Shown here one piece after another: positions 34,422 to 47,454 of a stretch of 64,000 bases of DNA. The position numbers and the translations under genes were made by a program. The DNA comes from Biscogniauxia marginata. Its lineage: Eukaryota > Ascomycota > Sordariomycetes > Xylariales > Xylariaceae. The stretch's first letter is position 1. Each line of letters begins with the position of its first letter. Below the pieces are notes generated by a model. The model was not told the origin of the DNA, did no database searches, and saw only the letters and a program-made list of their open reading frames with translations. The stretch covers positions 50,767-114,766 of the forward strand of contig MU404178.1 of the NCBI GenBank assembly GCA_022695795.1. Direction: 5' to 3'.

Positions 34422-37400
34422 GATTGGTGTAGCTATGTTCCATCCCGGAGCAGCATCGTTATTCAGGCGAAGGGGAGGAGGGTTCGAAGTCGACCACTCC
34501 ATCGCTCTTTTCAATAGCAGCAACAGGACGCCGGCTGGCGCAGTGAGGAAGAGGCTGTGGTATGCGTCAGTGGCAAGCGATGCGGTTGTCGTCAATGAGC
34601 GGGTTTCTCGTATTGGGAATCGCGCAAAGGTCGATGCCAGATGGCTGAGACGAACTAGAGAGATGTCTTTGCCGTTCGGTTCGGTTCGGTTCGTTGTTTG
34701 GTGGCACGGCGGGTAGGGAAGAGACACCAAAGCAATCTGAGTTCACGGTTGCGCTGGCCGTACTGCTTTGTGTCTGCGAATAGTTATCAGGTATAAGCTT
34801 CTCGTCAGACCAGCCGCGAAGCCGCGCAGGGAAAGTATCAGGACTCGATGGTGCGAGATGATGATGATAACAAAAAGAGAGAAAAAAGGGAATGCAGCTG
34901 CAGTAGGGAAGGAATATGTTGTCTTAGTTAGCGTAGCCAAGCCCGGGAGAAGTTAGGGTATGATGGGTTGAAAGAAAGTCGCAGGAAAGGTCAGAGAACC
35001 TTGTTTCGGGACTTGACGACGTTGCTGAGGTGGTACAGGGTCATGTTTAAGCTGGCTAGCTGGTCTAGTTTGCGCCCCCCTGGAGATCTCGAACGTTGAT
35101 GACTGTGAGTGATAAGGATCGGGGGTTTTGACTGGTTGTGCTAGGCTACTAGGTTGAAGGCTGAGCAAGCCTGCCGAGAGCCACCAAGAGGTACAAGCCG
35201 CCAGGGGCACAAGGCGACAAGGGGGCGTGTCAATCCGCTGCGGTACAGCACACGAAACAGGGCCCACTCGGCCGTGTGCGACTCTTTGTCATTGGCCAGT
35301 TTCGGTACCGGGACTCTGGGTTACCTCATGTTAATGTAAATTTGCAACATACATACCTAGGTACTTACCCGACTTACCTCATACATACCTACATCTTGCA
35401 TACATTGATAGCCCTACCTAGATTGACAGATAACAGCACTCGATCAACTATAAGTAGATCCAGTCTATCTATGACCCTATGATGGTAAAGACGAATTAGA
35501 ACGGAATCGGCATACAAACAGTGAGTTGTGTTGTGTTGTGTTGTGTATTGCGTTATTTAGTGTACTATGAGGATGTAGGTAGGTACTACTACATGGGTAC
35601 GAACATATATGTACATATGTACATTGAGTTTTGGCTAATATCATGATCTGCTATTTCACTTCAAAGCTAGCTAAGCTAATATAAAATGTACGGAGTAAGT
35701 CAGAACGACTACCTACGAGTATAAACCTAACCTTATGTGCCTAGGTATGATCTATATGCAGCCAAGTGTTTTGTGGTGAGGATCATAGCGATCTCCCGCG
35801 CGACGACCTGCCTTCTTCTTCTTCTTCTCCGGACTGAGGTCTCTGACATGGAAAGATGAGGCGACGGCTGTGGAACATCTTGTCCTCAATGTCACCCTGT
35901 CGCTCAAGCGAAGACCCTTTGAACAGGCCGATCTACAATTAACCAGGTGCCCCAATACTGCACTTCAGACAAACTTGACACTTCTCATAATTTCTCGTGA
36001 GAACTCCCACCTGCATTGCAGATTCTAGTTTCGTGCTACATGTAACGATATCTTCTAATTCCGTCTACCTAGTACCTAATGCTCTCATAGCGAGATGATC
36101 CTCTTGGTACTTAGGTCCACTGTGTTATAAATAGGTACGTTTCCTTCCTTCCCCTTCCCCTTCCTCTTCCTCAATTTCTTTAAAGGGTTTAGACTAGGTT
36201 AATTTTAATCCGTATATTATATTGCAGTCTGTTGGGATTCAATTGAGGTATATATATGTTACACTCACGAGAAATCTGATTATGCCAAGTTGATAATTCT
36301 AAGGTAGGTAATACTAGAGCGACAGGTGCCACGCAGCTGCTAAGCAAGTATCGGTGTTCGTTTCCATTTCCCGTCTCCACTAGGTACGCCAAGCGTAGGT
36401 AGGTTAAGTACTTACTACCTATTAAGGTACCTACCTAGGTCTACTGAAGATAATGACGTAAGACAGCACGACGAAGACAGAATTCTTTGCGATATCCTAT
36501 TGGAATTAGCTTTTGAGCCGGTGCTCAAATTTGCTCCTGCACTTCGGCATCATCACGACTCTCCAAAACAAGAAAGTGCTAAGAGTTGGTCGGTTGGCAG
36601 GTAGTGGGCACTGAAATTTGGCGGCGATGACGTTATTGCCCACGACCAGTTTAGCAAACGAAAAACGAATGGACTCGTAGGGTTCGGAGGCCGCAATGAC
36701 GTTCAGCCCCGTAATAAATCCAACAGGTTTTGCGAAGAGCCGTGCAGCCATCACGATGCATCCCTCCTCCGGCATGGAACCTCCGCCACGGGATTCTACC
36801 TCGAGATTCTTCTTGGTGATGTACCTATCGCAACACGATGCTTATTACCGGCAGGGCTGGCGTTGATAAGAGTGTCCAAGTTGTCGGTTGGTGACCCATT
36901 TAAGTGACGCAAAAGACACTCTGATTTTGTATCTCTGGAAGATATTCCGTACATCGCCGGAAGGTCATCAAGTGAGCGTTTCAGACTTTATCACAGTTGT
37001 CTATCTGGTTCGCTATCTGCACAAATATGTAATGACTTACTACCATAATACCTAGGTAGGTAATTGTAGTGGTGTTCTGTAGACTGTGAACCAGGTACGG
37101 AACTACTATATATGTACTAATAGTACCTAAGAGGTAGTATATGTACCTAGGTAGGTACCTCCATTTACACGTAACCTATAAGGGATGGCTATGTACCGTA
37201 AGCCACAACCACGTGAAAATGCATGGGCTTAAAAAAAAAAAGAACAAGAAAAAAAGAATGCGGGGCAGCTTTAACTCTTTGATCTTACCTACCCTACCCG
37301 CCTACCTTACCTCTTTTACCTACTCTACCTTAGGTAAATTGATTATTATATCTCTTCTCCATATACCACCTAGGCTAGGTACATAACTTCATACTTCCAC

Positions 37401-37572
37401 TAACACACATACCTACCTACGCACGCATAGGATAGCTTCCTGCCGACGAAGTCGAGTTGCTAGATTCTATCTAGTACGAACCAGCAACCTTATCCTACCT
37501 AGATCGACGTCCGTCCACGTCTCTCGCCTTGCTCTCTTTTCTCTCGACGGTAACATACAATTATTGCCCGAG
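34422..37572. other. 3.1 kb divergent intergenic
   Basis: Between the AEC gene and the MAPKK leader. It includes tandem CGGTT units at about 34675-34691, (GTGTT)n at 35525-35545, and several TAGGTACCTA/CCTAGGTAGG palindromes (35358-35366, 36424-36437, 37143-37158). An 89-codon minus-strand frame at 36506-36775 is unsupported. It is probably promoter DNA for both neighbours. Confidence 0.5.
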
Positions 37573-37675
37573 GTAAGCTATGGATAGCTATACAGCATTG
37601 GCATACACCCAGCAACTAGCGTCGACTAGACGTCTCTGCGGAGCCTTGCTAACCTCGGATTCCTTTGCTTTCCAG
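37573..37675 (+). other. Probable 5' UTR intron of the MAPKK gene
   Basis: A GTAAGC donor at 37573, a perfect GCTAAC branch site at about 37648-37653 and a pyrimidine-rich TTGCTTTCCAG acceptor ending at 37675 define a 103-base intron. Splicing would remove an upstream ATG at 37580 that otherwise opens a 77-residue leader frame. A short 21-residue uORF at 37702-37767 would remain. Confidence 0.55.
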
Positions 37676-37701
37676 ACTCTACCTACTAGTCTTGTTCAGG
37701 T

Positions 37702-37767
37702 ATGGAGGCCTCTTCGATTTCTGCCGCTACCACCACAACCCACCACCGTCGCACCCAAGCAGCCTGA
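37702..37767 (+). promoter_or_regulatory. Short uORF in the MAPKK leader
   Basis: An ATG after the proposed leader intron opens 21 codons rich in Thr and Ala and ends in TGA well before the main start. It may modulate translation. No peptide conservation can be judged here. Confidence 0.35.
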
Positions 37768-38077
37768 CTTGCGATACTTGCTGACCAGCACGATTCCCCC
37801 CAGGCCGGCCTGAGAAGCTCCCATCATCGAATTGGCCCCGCCGCGAACTCCCCTCAACCACATACCGTCTTTTCACCGCTCAACGCCCCTCCGACCTTCG
37901 CGACCACCGCCGGTATCCTGTTCATCTTGCCCCGCCGTGAAATACAACAGAGCTCTCTCTGCTGCCGATCAGAGTCGAAACATATTGTCCGCCTGCTTGG
38001 GATGCTTGTATAGGCGAATCTGCATCCGTCGACAACCCCTTTCCGCGCCCGCAATCCCCCATCCCACAATCACCAAA

Positions 38078-40105
38078 ATGTCTGGGCTACATCGCGATAT
38101 AGATTCGGTGCCCGCCACATCCGACGAGCTCGCTCACGAGACGTTGGCAAGCCCCGCCACACCCGGATACATAGATTCCCCAGAAGCCAACACCCCAGTC
38201 GAGATGCCCGATGAGCCATCGTCAGACCCGCCGAAACGGATGCCATCGCTACGGTCTGTCTCCGACCCTCAGAATCCAGCTCATCCTCTGTCTGTCTCGT
38301 CCACGCATATAGGCCTGCTGTCTAATGCGAGACGGCCCCCCGCCGCTACCCACATGTCCAGCGGCCGCCTGCCTGATGATATCAACGCCAAAATGAAAGC
38401 TTTTCACCTATCACGCCAGGGAAGCTCCCCGCTCAACTCACAGCCGGGGCCGACCGGGACCCCATCCCCCTCGGGACCGTCACCCGGCGGTCCGGTACTT
38501 GGTGGCATCCCAAGAAACCTGCAGATTCCCGGAGGCGTTCAAAGACCCGGTGCTCCTTCGTTTCCAAAGTCAGCGCCCCATGTGCCAGCAGCGGCAACGC
38601 CGGGCGGAGGGCTAGCAAGCAAGAGGCGGTTCAAATTGACACTTGGGGACATTGGAGGTGGTCCCTCGCCGGTCTCTCCAATATCTGCTGGTCCTGGCTC
38701 TCAGCCGACGCCTCTCCGGAATGGGAACACGCCCATGTCCCAGATGAAGCAGTTTGAGGAGTACATCGATTCGGAAAGAGGCTATCTGACATTTAAGGGT
38801 AAGGCTATTATCACCAACAAGGGAGTCGATTTTTCGGACGGCACCGTGTTCAGGATCTCGCTCGACGAGGTCGAAAAGATGGACGAGCTAGGTAGGGGCA
38901 ACTACGGCACCGTTTACAAGGTACGGCACACGAAACCGCGTGTCCCACGTTTTGGCCCCGGCCTGGCTAGCTCGAAACCAGTCTCCCTTCCAGGGTTACC
39001 TGCGGGGGGTCCCGATAAGGTTGATATGCTCCCCGAAAAGAGCGGCACCGCTAGCGGGATGGTCATGGCGATGAAGGAGATGCGACTAGAGCTCGACGAG
39101 GCGAAACTGGCGACAATCATCAAAGAACTAGTCATATTACACGAGTGTGTTTCTCCATACATCATCGACTTCTACGGTGCTTTCTTCCAAGAGAGTGCGG
39201 TATACATGTGCATCGAGTACATGGACGGCGGCTCTATCGACAAACTATACTCGGGAGGCATCCCTGAGTATGTTCTCCGGAGGATCACTTACTGCACTGT
39301 CATGGGCCTGAAGGAACTGAAGGAAAAACATAACATCATTCACCGAGATGTCAAACCCACCAATATCCTCATTAACACGAGAGGTCAGGTCAAAATTTGT
39401 GACTTCGGCGTGAGTGGTAATCTCGTGGCAAGTATCGCCAAAACCAATATTGGCTGCCAAAGCTACATGGCTCCTGAGCGAATCTCCGGTGGAGCATTCA
39501 TGCAATCTGGGGCATCAGATGGCACATACAGCGTGCAGAGCGACATCTGGAGTTTAGGCTTGACGATCATCGAATGTGGCATGGGAAAGTATCCATACCC
39601 CCCTGAAGTGTCATCTACGATCTTCAGCCAGCTTAATGTAAGTGATCGATTCTCTAGCAATCCTAGTTTTTACAAGGTCTTGGTTGATAAGTACGTGTAG
39701 GCCATTGTCGAAGGGGACCCACCGGATCTTCCCGACAGCTACTCGGAAATCGCGCGTAAATTCGTTCACGGGTGCCTTCACAAGGTGCCCAAGTTGAGGC
39801 CGAACTACCAGGCACTGTTAGCCTCCGAGTGGCTCAAAGACCTAGCAAAGCCCGAGACGATCACAGAGGAAGAGGAGGAAGAGGAGGAAAACAACGCTAG
39901 TGCCGACGCGTTGGCAGAGGCAGCTAATAGCTTAGATCTCAGTCATTCGTCCACGGAAGACCCCGAGGTTGCTTTATGGGTCAACAGTGTCTTGGAGAAG
40001 AAAGTCAGCGGAGAATACGGCGAGGCATCTGGGAAACCAGCACTTCATGCTGCACCCTTAGATGCCGTGTCAAGCCCGTTAGCCAGTCCGCACCCCCCGA
40101 AATAG
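38078..40105 (+). CDS. pbs2: MAP kinase kinase of the HOG pathway (Pbs2/OS-5 type)
   Basis: Two exons, 38078-39637 and 39701-40105, give 654 residues. The start is at ACCAAAATGTC; the same frame is open upstream to 37832 but lacks an ATG. The N-terminal half is disordered and Pro/Ser-rich. The kinase has a Gly loop GRGNYGTVYKV (272-282), Lys333, HRD Asp424, DFG Asp442, and activation-loop Ser452/Thr456 in SIAKTNIGCQSYMAPER, the Pbs2/Wis1/OS-5 form. A Pro/Gly-rich insert (about 284-324) between early strands is also typical of this subfamily in filamentous fungi. Known role: phosphorylating Hog1/OS-2 in osmotic and fungicide (phenylpyrrole) responses. The acidic C-terminal tail (EEEEEEEENN-like) follows the last kinase helix. 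Confidence 0.95.
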
Positions 40106-42642
40106 AAGACTGGAGATATTCCGTGATATGAATTTCAGCTCAGGGAATTGGAAGGGCAAGAAGCATGGACATTTCGAGCTACATTGCGGAGCAGGTTCTC
40201 CGCTAGAATCTTTGTAGTCGACGGTTTCGGGAACATAGCATCACTTGGCGTATACGACTCTTTTCAATACGACTACTCATTAGGGACGGCAGCACTATTT
40301 CTCCACTTACAAGATTGCTCTAACAAATTTCCTTTTTTAGCTTTTTTCCCCATGTCAGAAGAAATGGAATGTTTCAATCGAATCAAAACGGCATTGGGCA
40401 AAAAGGGCGTCCCTGTATACACAGAGTGGGATTCTAGGGGGGGAGGGGAGGGGAGGGGGTGGGGGATATTGAAGACTCGGAGTGAGGGTTCGGGGAAAAC
40501 TTGAATTATTTTCTCGTCTTTTTCCTTTTTTTTTTGTAGTGACGAAATCGGCGTGGGCCTAGAGATCCAGGGCTGGCTAGGGGAGTTTCTCAAATATGGA
40601 GGCCTTGTTTTTTTTCCCTTCCTTTTTTTTTCAGTTAATTGTTGGCTTAAGTGTATATTCCAATCTATAAAGAGAAAGAAGGGACGGAGAGAAAGAAAGA
40701 AAGAGAAAAAGAAGAAAGTCGAAGAAGACAAAGAACATAATACTCGCTCGCTCGCTCACCTTTTTCTTTTCTTGTTTTGTCGGAGTTTTTTAATTCTCTC
40801 TCTCTTTTTTTTTTCCTGCTATGCTTACGCATCGAATTCTAGTTTCTGGGGAGGAGAAGGAGGAGGAGGAATAGCAGGAGATAAAGTCGGGTTTCTAGAG
40901 AGGGATTATGAGATGAAGTGACGTTTCGTGGACATAACGTAAAGGGTAGATCTTTCGGATGGGGGATATGGATGGTCCAGGAAGGTGGACAAGGCAATTT
41001 AATAGAGACTATAGAAGGGGGGACGGGGGGGGGGGATGAGTATAAACGGAAAGGAAAGGAGAGGAGAGGAGAAGATAGGGTTAATTTGAATTTGGACAAG
41101 GGGGAAGGAGAGGGGTTCGCGCGAGCTACTTCTACCCAACTTTAGATACCGTTAGGTACTTACATATCTATCCTATCTATCTATCTACCTTATAATAATG
41201 CCCGCGACCCCGGACTCTCTGCCCTATAACTATGGGAAAGTTATTTTTACGATTGTAGAGGACGGTATAAAGTAGTTCGGGGAACGATGAATAAGAGAGA
41301 CAGAGAGAGGGAGAGAGAGATAAATAACATGAGGACACGAGGATAAGAGTGGTGATAGGGGGATTACAACAATATAGAGAATATTCCGACTATCTTGTTA
41401 CTCATTTTTTTTCATGTTACATACTTTACTAGTGTTACGCCCGTGTTATTAATTCCACTCTTTGCATTCTACTAGGTACCTGGTAGGTCAGCTTATGTTG
41501 AGATGAAGATGCTGAAGTTAACTAATATAATACTTGATATATAGGTACCTATGGTATTTTATAATAGAATTTAAGAGGAAGAAAAAAAAAAGAGGGCTCG
41601 AATTATGTTCATAGATCATACCGAAGTCGGCTAGGTACTTGTTTCCACATATCGATAAATAATGTATGCGCCTACCTACCCATATAGGTCGCCACAAGGA
41701 AGAGAATAGAATGAAATATGTTGTGGGGTGACCTAGTGTGGGTAAAGTAGTCCTCTACATGTAATGACAGGCGAGGTCGGTGGGTGGCGAGAATCCGAAC
41801 TAATAGGGGCGTTCCATGCGTCTGCTTGACTCGATATCACTTTTTAATCATAGGTACCTCATAGGAGGTGGGGGTTTCCCATGAGTACTTAGTTAGTTGC
41901 CACTAACATGTGATTCAACGATGAAACCGACTAATTGGTTACCTAAGTGCGGCGGGTGCCATTAGGGAGAAGAACATACCTACCTAGACTCTGGGAACTG
42001 AGATAAGGAGTATATATTGAAATGTATTCATGAGCGGAACTTTTCGCGAGACACGACTACCTAATCGAATTATGTAGATCCCAAATCAAGCCTTTTCATA
42101 TATGAATATGAATTGAACGATTGTGGCTTGGTTTTCTATCCTCCTTTGCAGAATATTTGACATCTAGTTTAAGACATTAATTTTAAAAAAGACAACGATT
42201 GCTAACCACAAAACGTGGCTTCTTTGGTATCAAGAATAAGAAAAACGGATTACAACATCAATATCCTTATAAAAACTCCCAACGTCCCGTCCACTTTCCA
42301 TCATCCTCTTCCTTTTCTGCGTGGAAAACCTTCGTGAATGTGTTTCGTGGGCGTGCGTGCGTGCGTATGAATGAATAAATAGCGGCGTTCCATGCAATAC
42401 CCCCCTCAATATCGTCCAAACCTTCTCACGAGATCATACATAATACATGCCCATCCGTCTGTTTGCTTGCTTTCTCTCCAGACAGGTAGACTGAAAAAAT
42501 ATGTGCGTTGTTCTTCCTTCGCCACCATCGCGTGCTTTTTCGTCTCGGGTATTTCGTCTCTCTTGCCATTTGGGTTTGCTCGATTAAGTTTTTAGAATTT
42601 TAAGAATTAGTGTAGTGGCTTTTGATTTCTTCTTTTTTTCCG
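40106..42642. other. Convergent intergenic, low-complexity
   Basis: About 2.5 kb tail-to-tail. It contains G-rich (40437-40462), T-rich (40527-40537, 40619-40632) and GA-rich (41297-41322) tracts, a G run near 41022-41034, and TAGGTACC palindromes (41474-41481, 41543-41551). No coding candidate. Confidence 0.5.
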
Positions 42643-43477
42643 TTAGGCGTAGTCATCCTTGACCCTCCGGCTGCCGAGGTCGTAGCTCCGTCGGCTACGC
42701 ACACTACGCTTGCGGCCGAAGGTGCCACGACCGCTACCGCCGTCGCGCATGCCGACGCAGAGCAGCACCGTGGCGACCAACAAGGCGGCCCAGCTGCCCC
42801 AGCTGAACCCGAATCCGTACTGGCCGAGGCTAGCGTCGCGGCCAGCGGCGAGGAATGCGTTGCGCATCTTGACAAAGGAGGCCGTCATGAGCGAGACGGC
42901 GACTGTGTGGAAGACGAGCGCCACCAAGGCCGCGAACCCGGCAATGGCGGAGCCCAGGCGCCCGCAGCAGGCAACAAAGCTAGTGAAGAAGGCCACGATG
43001 CTGAAGACGAGGGTGATCAGGTAGAAGACCCATCCGAAGCGCCAGAGATAGAAGAAGCTGTAGCTAGTGGTGTTACCACCATAGCTGCCGACGAGCTGCT
43101 CGGGTGCGTTCTCCGGATTGGCAGACCAGGCCCAGCCGACGGGCGGAGCGGGCCAGGCGCCGCTGCAGTCGGTATTGCCGGGGCCGCAGATATAGAAGTA
43201 AGCCCACTGCGATACCTGGCGCGCGCCGGTGATGCCGTCCGTATCGGCTGAGAGGAAGAAGGTCTGGTTCAACGGACTCGTGTCCTGGACTCCCGAGAGG
43301 ATCACGAAGAACAGCAGCACGATGGAGCCACCGATGAAGACGAGCGAGAGTGGCGCGAGGTATGAGTCTATAGGTCCGCTCATTAGTCTTCTTGGCCGAA
43401 TGATTGATATCGGGGCGAGGTTGTTAAAGTCAGTAGGCTAGGGTTTTTGCTTGTAAGTACTTACTCGACCGCGCCAT
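42643..43477 (-). CDS. Sur7/PalI-family four-helix membrane protein
   Basis: Preferred model: a 13-base first exon 43477-43465 (MARS, GTAAGT donor) joined to 43367-42643, giving 245 residues starting MARSNSYLAPLSLVFIGGSI. A single-exon model from ATG 43383 (MSGPIDSYLAP...) also stays in frame. The first helix is followed by an extracellular loop with PLNQTFFLSADTDGITGAR, W-YFYICG and a Cys pair, then YLWRFGWVFYLITLVFSIVAFF and two further helices; this is the Sur7/Fmp45/PalI plan. Relatives mark eisosomes/MCC patches or assist ambient-pH sensing and cell-wall integrity. The C-terminal tail is basic (RKRSVRSRRSYDLGSRR) and cytoplasmic. The Kozak context favours the upstream start. Confidence 0.85.
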
Positions 43478-46400
43478 CTTGACTGAGCTGTGTGTGGTCC
43501 TGGTCTACTGTAACTATAGGACTAGATAGAGTCAGCTTGCCGTTGAGGGCCAGGTCGAACCGACAGGAGTATAAAAGAATTGACGCATGTAAATATGATG
43601 GGGAAAGACAAGGTTCGGGGAGACACACAAACTTCTTTGTTCCAAGGCCAGCTCCGAGCTCAGGCCCGGTGTGCCCAATAAATGTCTCAGACACGGATCC
43701 GGGACTACTGTTAGATCGGAGTTGCTGGGTTGGGTTGCTAAGGGGCCGTCGGCAATGCAGGGGGTGCTCGAAAGCAGATAGTTAGAGGATGATGGACTAT
43801 TGGTGTCTTGCGGCCTCCAAGGGATGCTTCTTTAGTATTAATATTAGATATGATTGGCAGTAGGTACGGAGGATGTGCATGTACGTAGGGTGTATATTAG
43901 AAAGGCAGACGGGTATATCAAGACGCGAGTGGAAATATTAAGAATGTGGCTTGCAGGGGATTATTATGTATGGCATGCAGGTGAGAAGAGAGAGTGAAGA
44001 AACATCGAAAACATTCCGAAAAGGCCAGGAGTCGTAATAGCTTTGGCACCAGACTGGATGTCGTCAGGGTGGGCACGAGCCAACTAAGTGTGGGTTATGA
44101 CGACACTTCTCTTCCATCGTAGAGCTCTCCTTTCCCGAATCAGCTTAGTCGCATCGACTCGCCGGGCTATTAGCCTGAAAGTAGCCTCATTCATTGCTAT
44201 TTTGTATTTTTTTTATGCAGTAGCCTAGTAAAAGTGGGATTCCTTCGCAAACTTCCGAGCTGCGTGACACCCGAGCTGCTAAGAGTCGTTCGTTCATCCT
44301 TACTAAGTATTACATTAGAGGTTCCAAATGAAGTTTAGCTGAATTAATTATTTGGCCCTTCCACCTCTCCTCGTTATGAAATGGGCGTCTACGTTTCTAC
44401 GTCATGTCTATTTTTCTATCGAGTCCTGCTACAACAGACTGTCGGTTGTTGTATGTTCATCATCAACGTGATAATACCTAGCCTCTGAGCCTCAAAGAAT
44501 GATGCCAAGGCGTCGTAACCCCAGACCTCCCCCCTGTTCCTATTGGTGTTTCTCAACAGCACCGGGGAACCGCCCGTCCCGCCGTATCCGAGATCTATAA
44601 GATTTGTAAATCCTCAGGCGATCAATCCGTCACACATGCATATATCCATCCCATGTTTCCTTCTCGTTACTAACAAGCGTAGCCACTTCGATACCCGTAT
44701 CCATAGACCCTATATTGATGAAGCGGTTTCCGCATCTTGAATATCTACTGCTTGCCGACATTCGTAGGTAAGTAGGTAGGTATCCAAGCCAAGATATCAG
44801 ATATGCAGCTTTCCGACACGTAACACAACCTCGACCCAAGGCACTGCATTAGCTAGTCTATCAATAGACCCTGGCCTGAGATCATATGACCTATCAATGA
44901 GGCATAATGAGATATTCCGGTGGCGTAGCTGTCACGCTGACGTGTCGACCGAGTGGTCGCGATGAGGCTGATAATAGCCGGGTCGAGCCCCAACATTCGA
45001 AATTCGCCCTTGTAACCTAGATTTCAGCGAGTGGCTCTTTTCTCCTTACGGAAATATGAAGCAAGCCATATTTAGCTAGCTACTAGCTGCAGAATCGGTG
45101 AGCTCATCGTTTGGTTTGATATGCTGGATCGATGGATCTATACGCATTAACCCACAGCCGACCGCCTAGTATCACCAATTACTTTATATATCTATTATGC
45201 CACAACCAGAATTGGCAGCCCAACAAGAATTGTGACTTGCTCGGTTTACAATTTCTCTATGTACGTGCCTGTTGGTTACCCCTATGTGATAACTCGACAC
45301 CGACTTGGGTCTACTTTGTAGTGTCTATGTTCAACCTTGATTCTAATATTGAAGCATCTCTTACTGTTAGTTTATTTTCAACATATGAAAAGTACCACCG
45401 GGATAGATAAAACATGATCCCCGTTTATAGAGTGTAAGACGTAACTACGACACAAAAACAATCTCACAACATCTAGCAACATCACAAGGTTGGGAAAAGG
45501 GCTTAGAGTGGGTATTATGGCTACGGAGAACAAGCCTCTATCTTCCATCCTCTGTATATAACGACTGCAAGCTAGATGACCGCGGTCGAAAAGCTCGCCG
45601 AGGGATGGTGAAAAGGGGGGGAAGAGTTAAGCATGTTTTTTCACATAGATGATGTTTTTTGTTTGTTTAATAAAACTCACTAAGATAGGCGCGACAATAA
45701 TCATGACTCAAAATAGCCTTGAAATCCCGGATAATAGTGTGTAAATACCGTTATTATGTAAGGAACTAACAGCTTATTATACATAATAAGGCCTTTCTTT
45801 ATTGTCTGACCTGGTTTTCTATGTATATTTCCTGCTTTTTAATACTTAACAAATTAAGTCTAAATTGATTTAACGTAACTCGCTGTGTTACATATATATA
45901 GTAAAGGGCCTGATTAATTGTTTAATAATTAGCTAGTAACTAACCAACCACAAAGTGCTACCTCTTATGTAGAAGTTAGATATATTTACAAGTGGTCACA
46001 TTTAAAACGCCAAACAATTGCCCATATTATAAGTTAAGGTGCACTCGGTATATATCCTCCATCCACATATTAATTACTTGTTAATATAAGTAAGCGTAGG
46101 TATGTAAATGACAGATTCTTACTCACACTTTTATAAATCCAGCCCTATTAGCATTTATTAAGCAGCCAATCTTAGTGACAGTCACTAAACGACGTTACAA
46201 GATTTCTTTTAAGTGAAACGCTGACGATTTAAATTTGTGTATATATAAATGTTTAGTTAACCCAAAACTTTTATGAAGAACATTTATCATTTCGACTTCA
46301 TATACGCGTATCTTGCTTATTAACTTTTCTACCTATTATTTACCTTAACTAACCAGCGTCGCGTAATAATTAGCAATCAATTTCCTACCCTGAGTAATAC

Positions 46401-46601
46401 CCTCGTAGGCATTTTTGGAATTATCACATACATAAACTCAGCTCCAGGCGACTAACACATAAAACAACAAGTTTATATAGTTAAGGCTTGACATCTCATT
46501 TATCTCCGGACGATCACCCCCCGCTATAAGTTCTATACATTCCTACTACATAGGCAGACAGCCACAGTGCATATTAAAGCAAGGAAGGGAAAATAACAGA
46601 A
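43478..46601. other. 3.1 kb gene-poor, increasingly AT-rich
   Basis: Upstream of the Sur7-type gene. From about 45640 to 46520 the sequence is strongly AT-rich, with TATA-like strings and no frames of note, which could be mutated repeat remnants. At 44945-44990 there are A-box-like and B-box-like elements, but spaced too closely for a tRNA. No gene is supported. Confidence 0.5.
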
Positions 46602-47124
46602 ATGTCTCAAACCCACATCTCCGCCCCCGGCCTCCGATCCCAATCCCGTATCTTCCCTCCCCGCGAGCGACATCGTCGCCGGAATCTTCCTGCTCGTCCT
46701 CGCTCTTGCCGTCTTCACGCTCGTCTTCTCACCCCCCGACGGCGACGAAAACAACAACTCCTACTACTTCTGCTTCCCCCTTCCTGCTTGCTGCGGCGCA
46801 GTCTCGAGGTCCAGCCGCCGACGTCAGCTCCTCTACCTAGCCGGGGTCCGCTGGAGGGAATTATGGCTCATCGGTGGCGATGGTGGAGGCTACGATAACA
46901 CAGCGGGTGGCAATGGCACCGATAGTGGTATATTATCGTATGGTAGTAATGATAGTGAGATAATATACTCCGATCTCGCGTCGGCGGGAGACGAGACGGG
47001 GTCGACAGATACGGATGGGTACGGGGGGTCTTTAACCACGGAGGTGGTAGCGAGGGAGGAGCATGAGGGAGGGCAGAGAGGTGAGTATGGCGATAGAATT
47101 GGGAGTATTAGAAGTAGGAGTTAG
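46602..47124 (+). pseudogene. Frameshifted single-pass membrane protein gene
   Basis: The ATG at 46602 (AGAAATGTC) opens a short, protein-like start, but from about 46629 the coherent coding frame is the +1 frame, open from 46597 to TAG at 47122-47124 with no ATG of its own. In that frame a Ser/Pro-rich lead-in is followed by a clear membrane helix (IVAGIFLLVLALAVFTLVF), a short Cys-rich loop (FCFPLPACC), a basic patch and a Gly/Ser/Asp-rich tail. One extra C in the C5 run at 46624-46628 explains everything: the span is 523 bases, one more than a multiple of three. It could be a sequencing error, a recent pseudogene, or a real gene with a missed intron. I do not recognise a family. Confidence 0.5.
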
Positions 47125-47454
47125 GTATAAATAGGCAAGCTATGGGTTGGAGCTACTACTATATGAAAGAATAAACAAGGTATCACGGAATTAGAGTTGC
47201 TGATTTTATTGGTCTATTCATGATGTGTATGTCTTACATCGCCTAAGTCGTCCGGAAAATAATCTTTCACACCCTTAGCCAAATGGTCCGTCACTTTGTC
47301 GTTCATCCATCTTCGACACGCAATAAGATCAAGCATCCCTGTTCCCTCGGCCCTTAGTCGACGTGGCCTCACACGATCATACGCCTTCATCCTTCATCCT
47401 TGCCGTACAGAAGAACTCCTCAAAAGGGAAAGGGGCGCTCTGCTAGAGAAGGCT
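47125..47454. other. Convergent spacer
   Basis: 330 bases between the frameshifted gene and the small secreted protein. No structure was noticed. Confidence 0.5.

Noticed and set aside
36506..36775. 89-codon minus-strand frame in the AEC-MAPKK gap
   Set aside because: No domain, signal or splice partner; length is within chance.
37832..38077. In-frame N-terminal extension of the MAPKK
   Set aside because: The frame is open but has no ATG, and family proteins start near MSGL-type sequence; the Kozak context supports 38078.
44945..44990. tRNA-like A box (TCGACCGAGTGG) and B box (GGGTCGAGCCC)
   Set aside because: The boxes are only about 23 bases apart, there is no complementary acceptor stem, and the T arm does not fold. 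At most a decayed SINE or chance.
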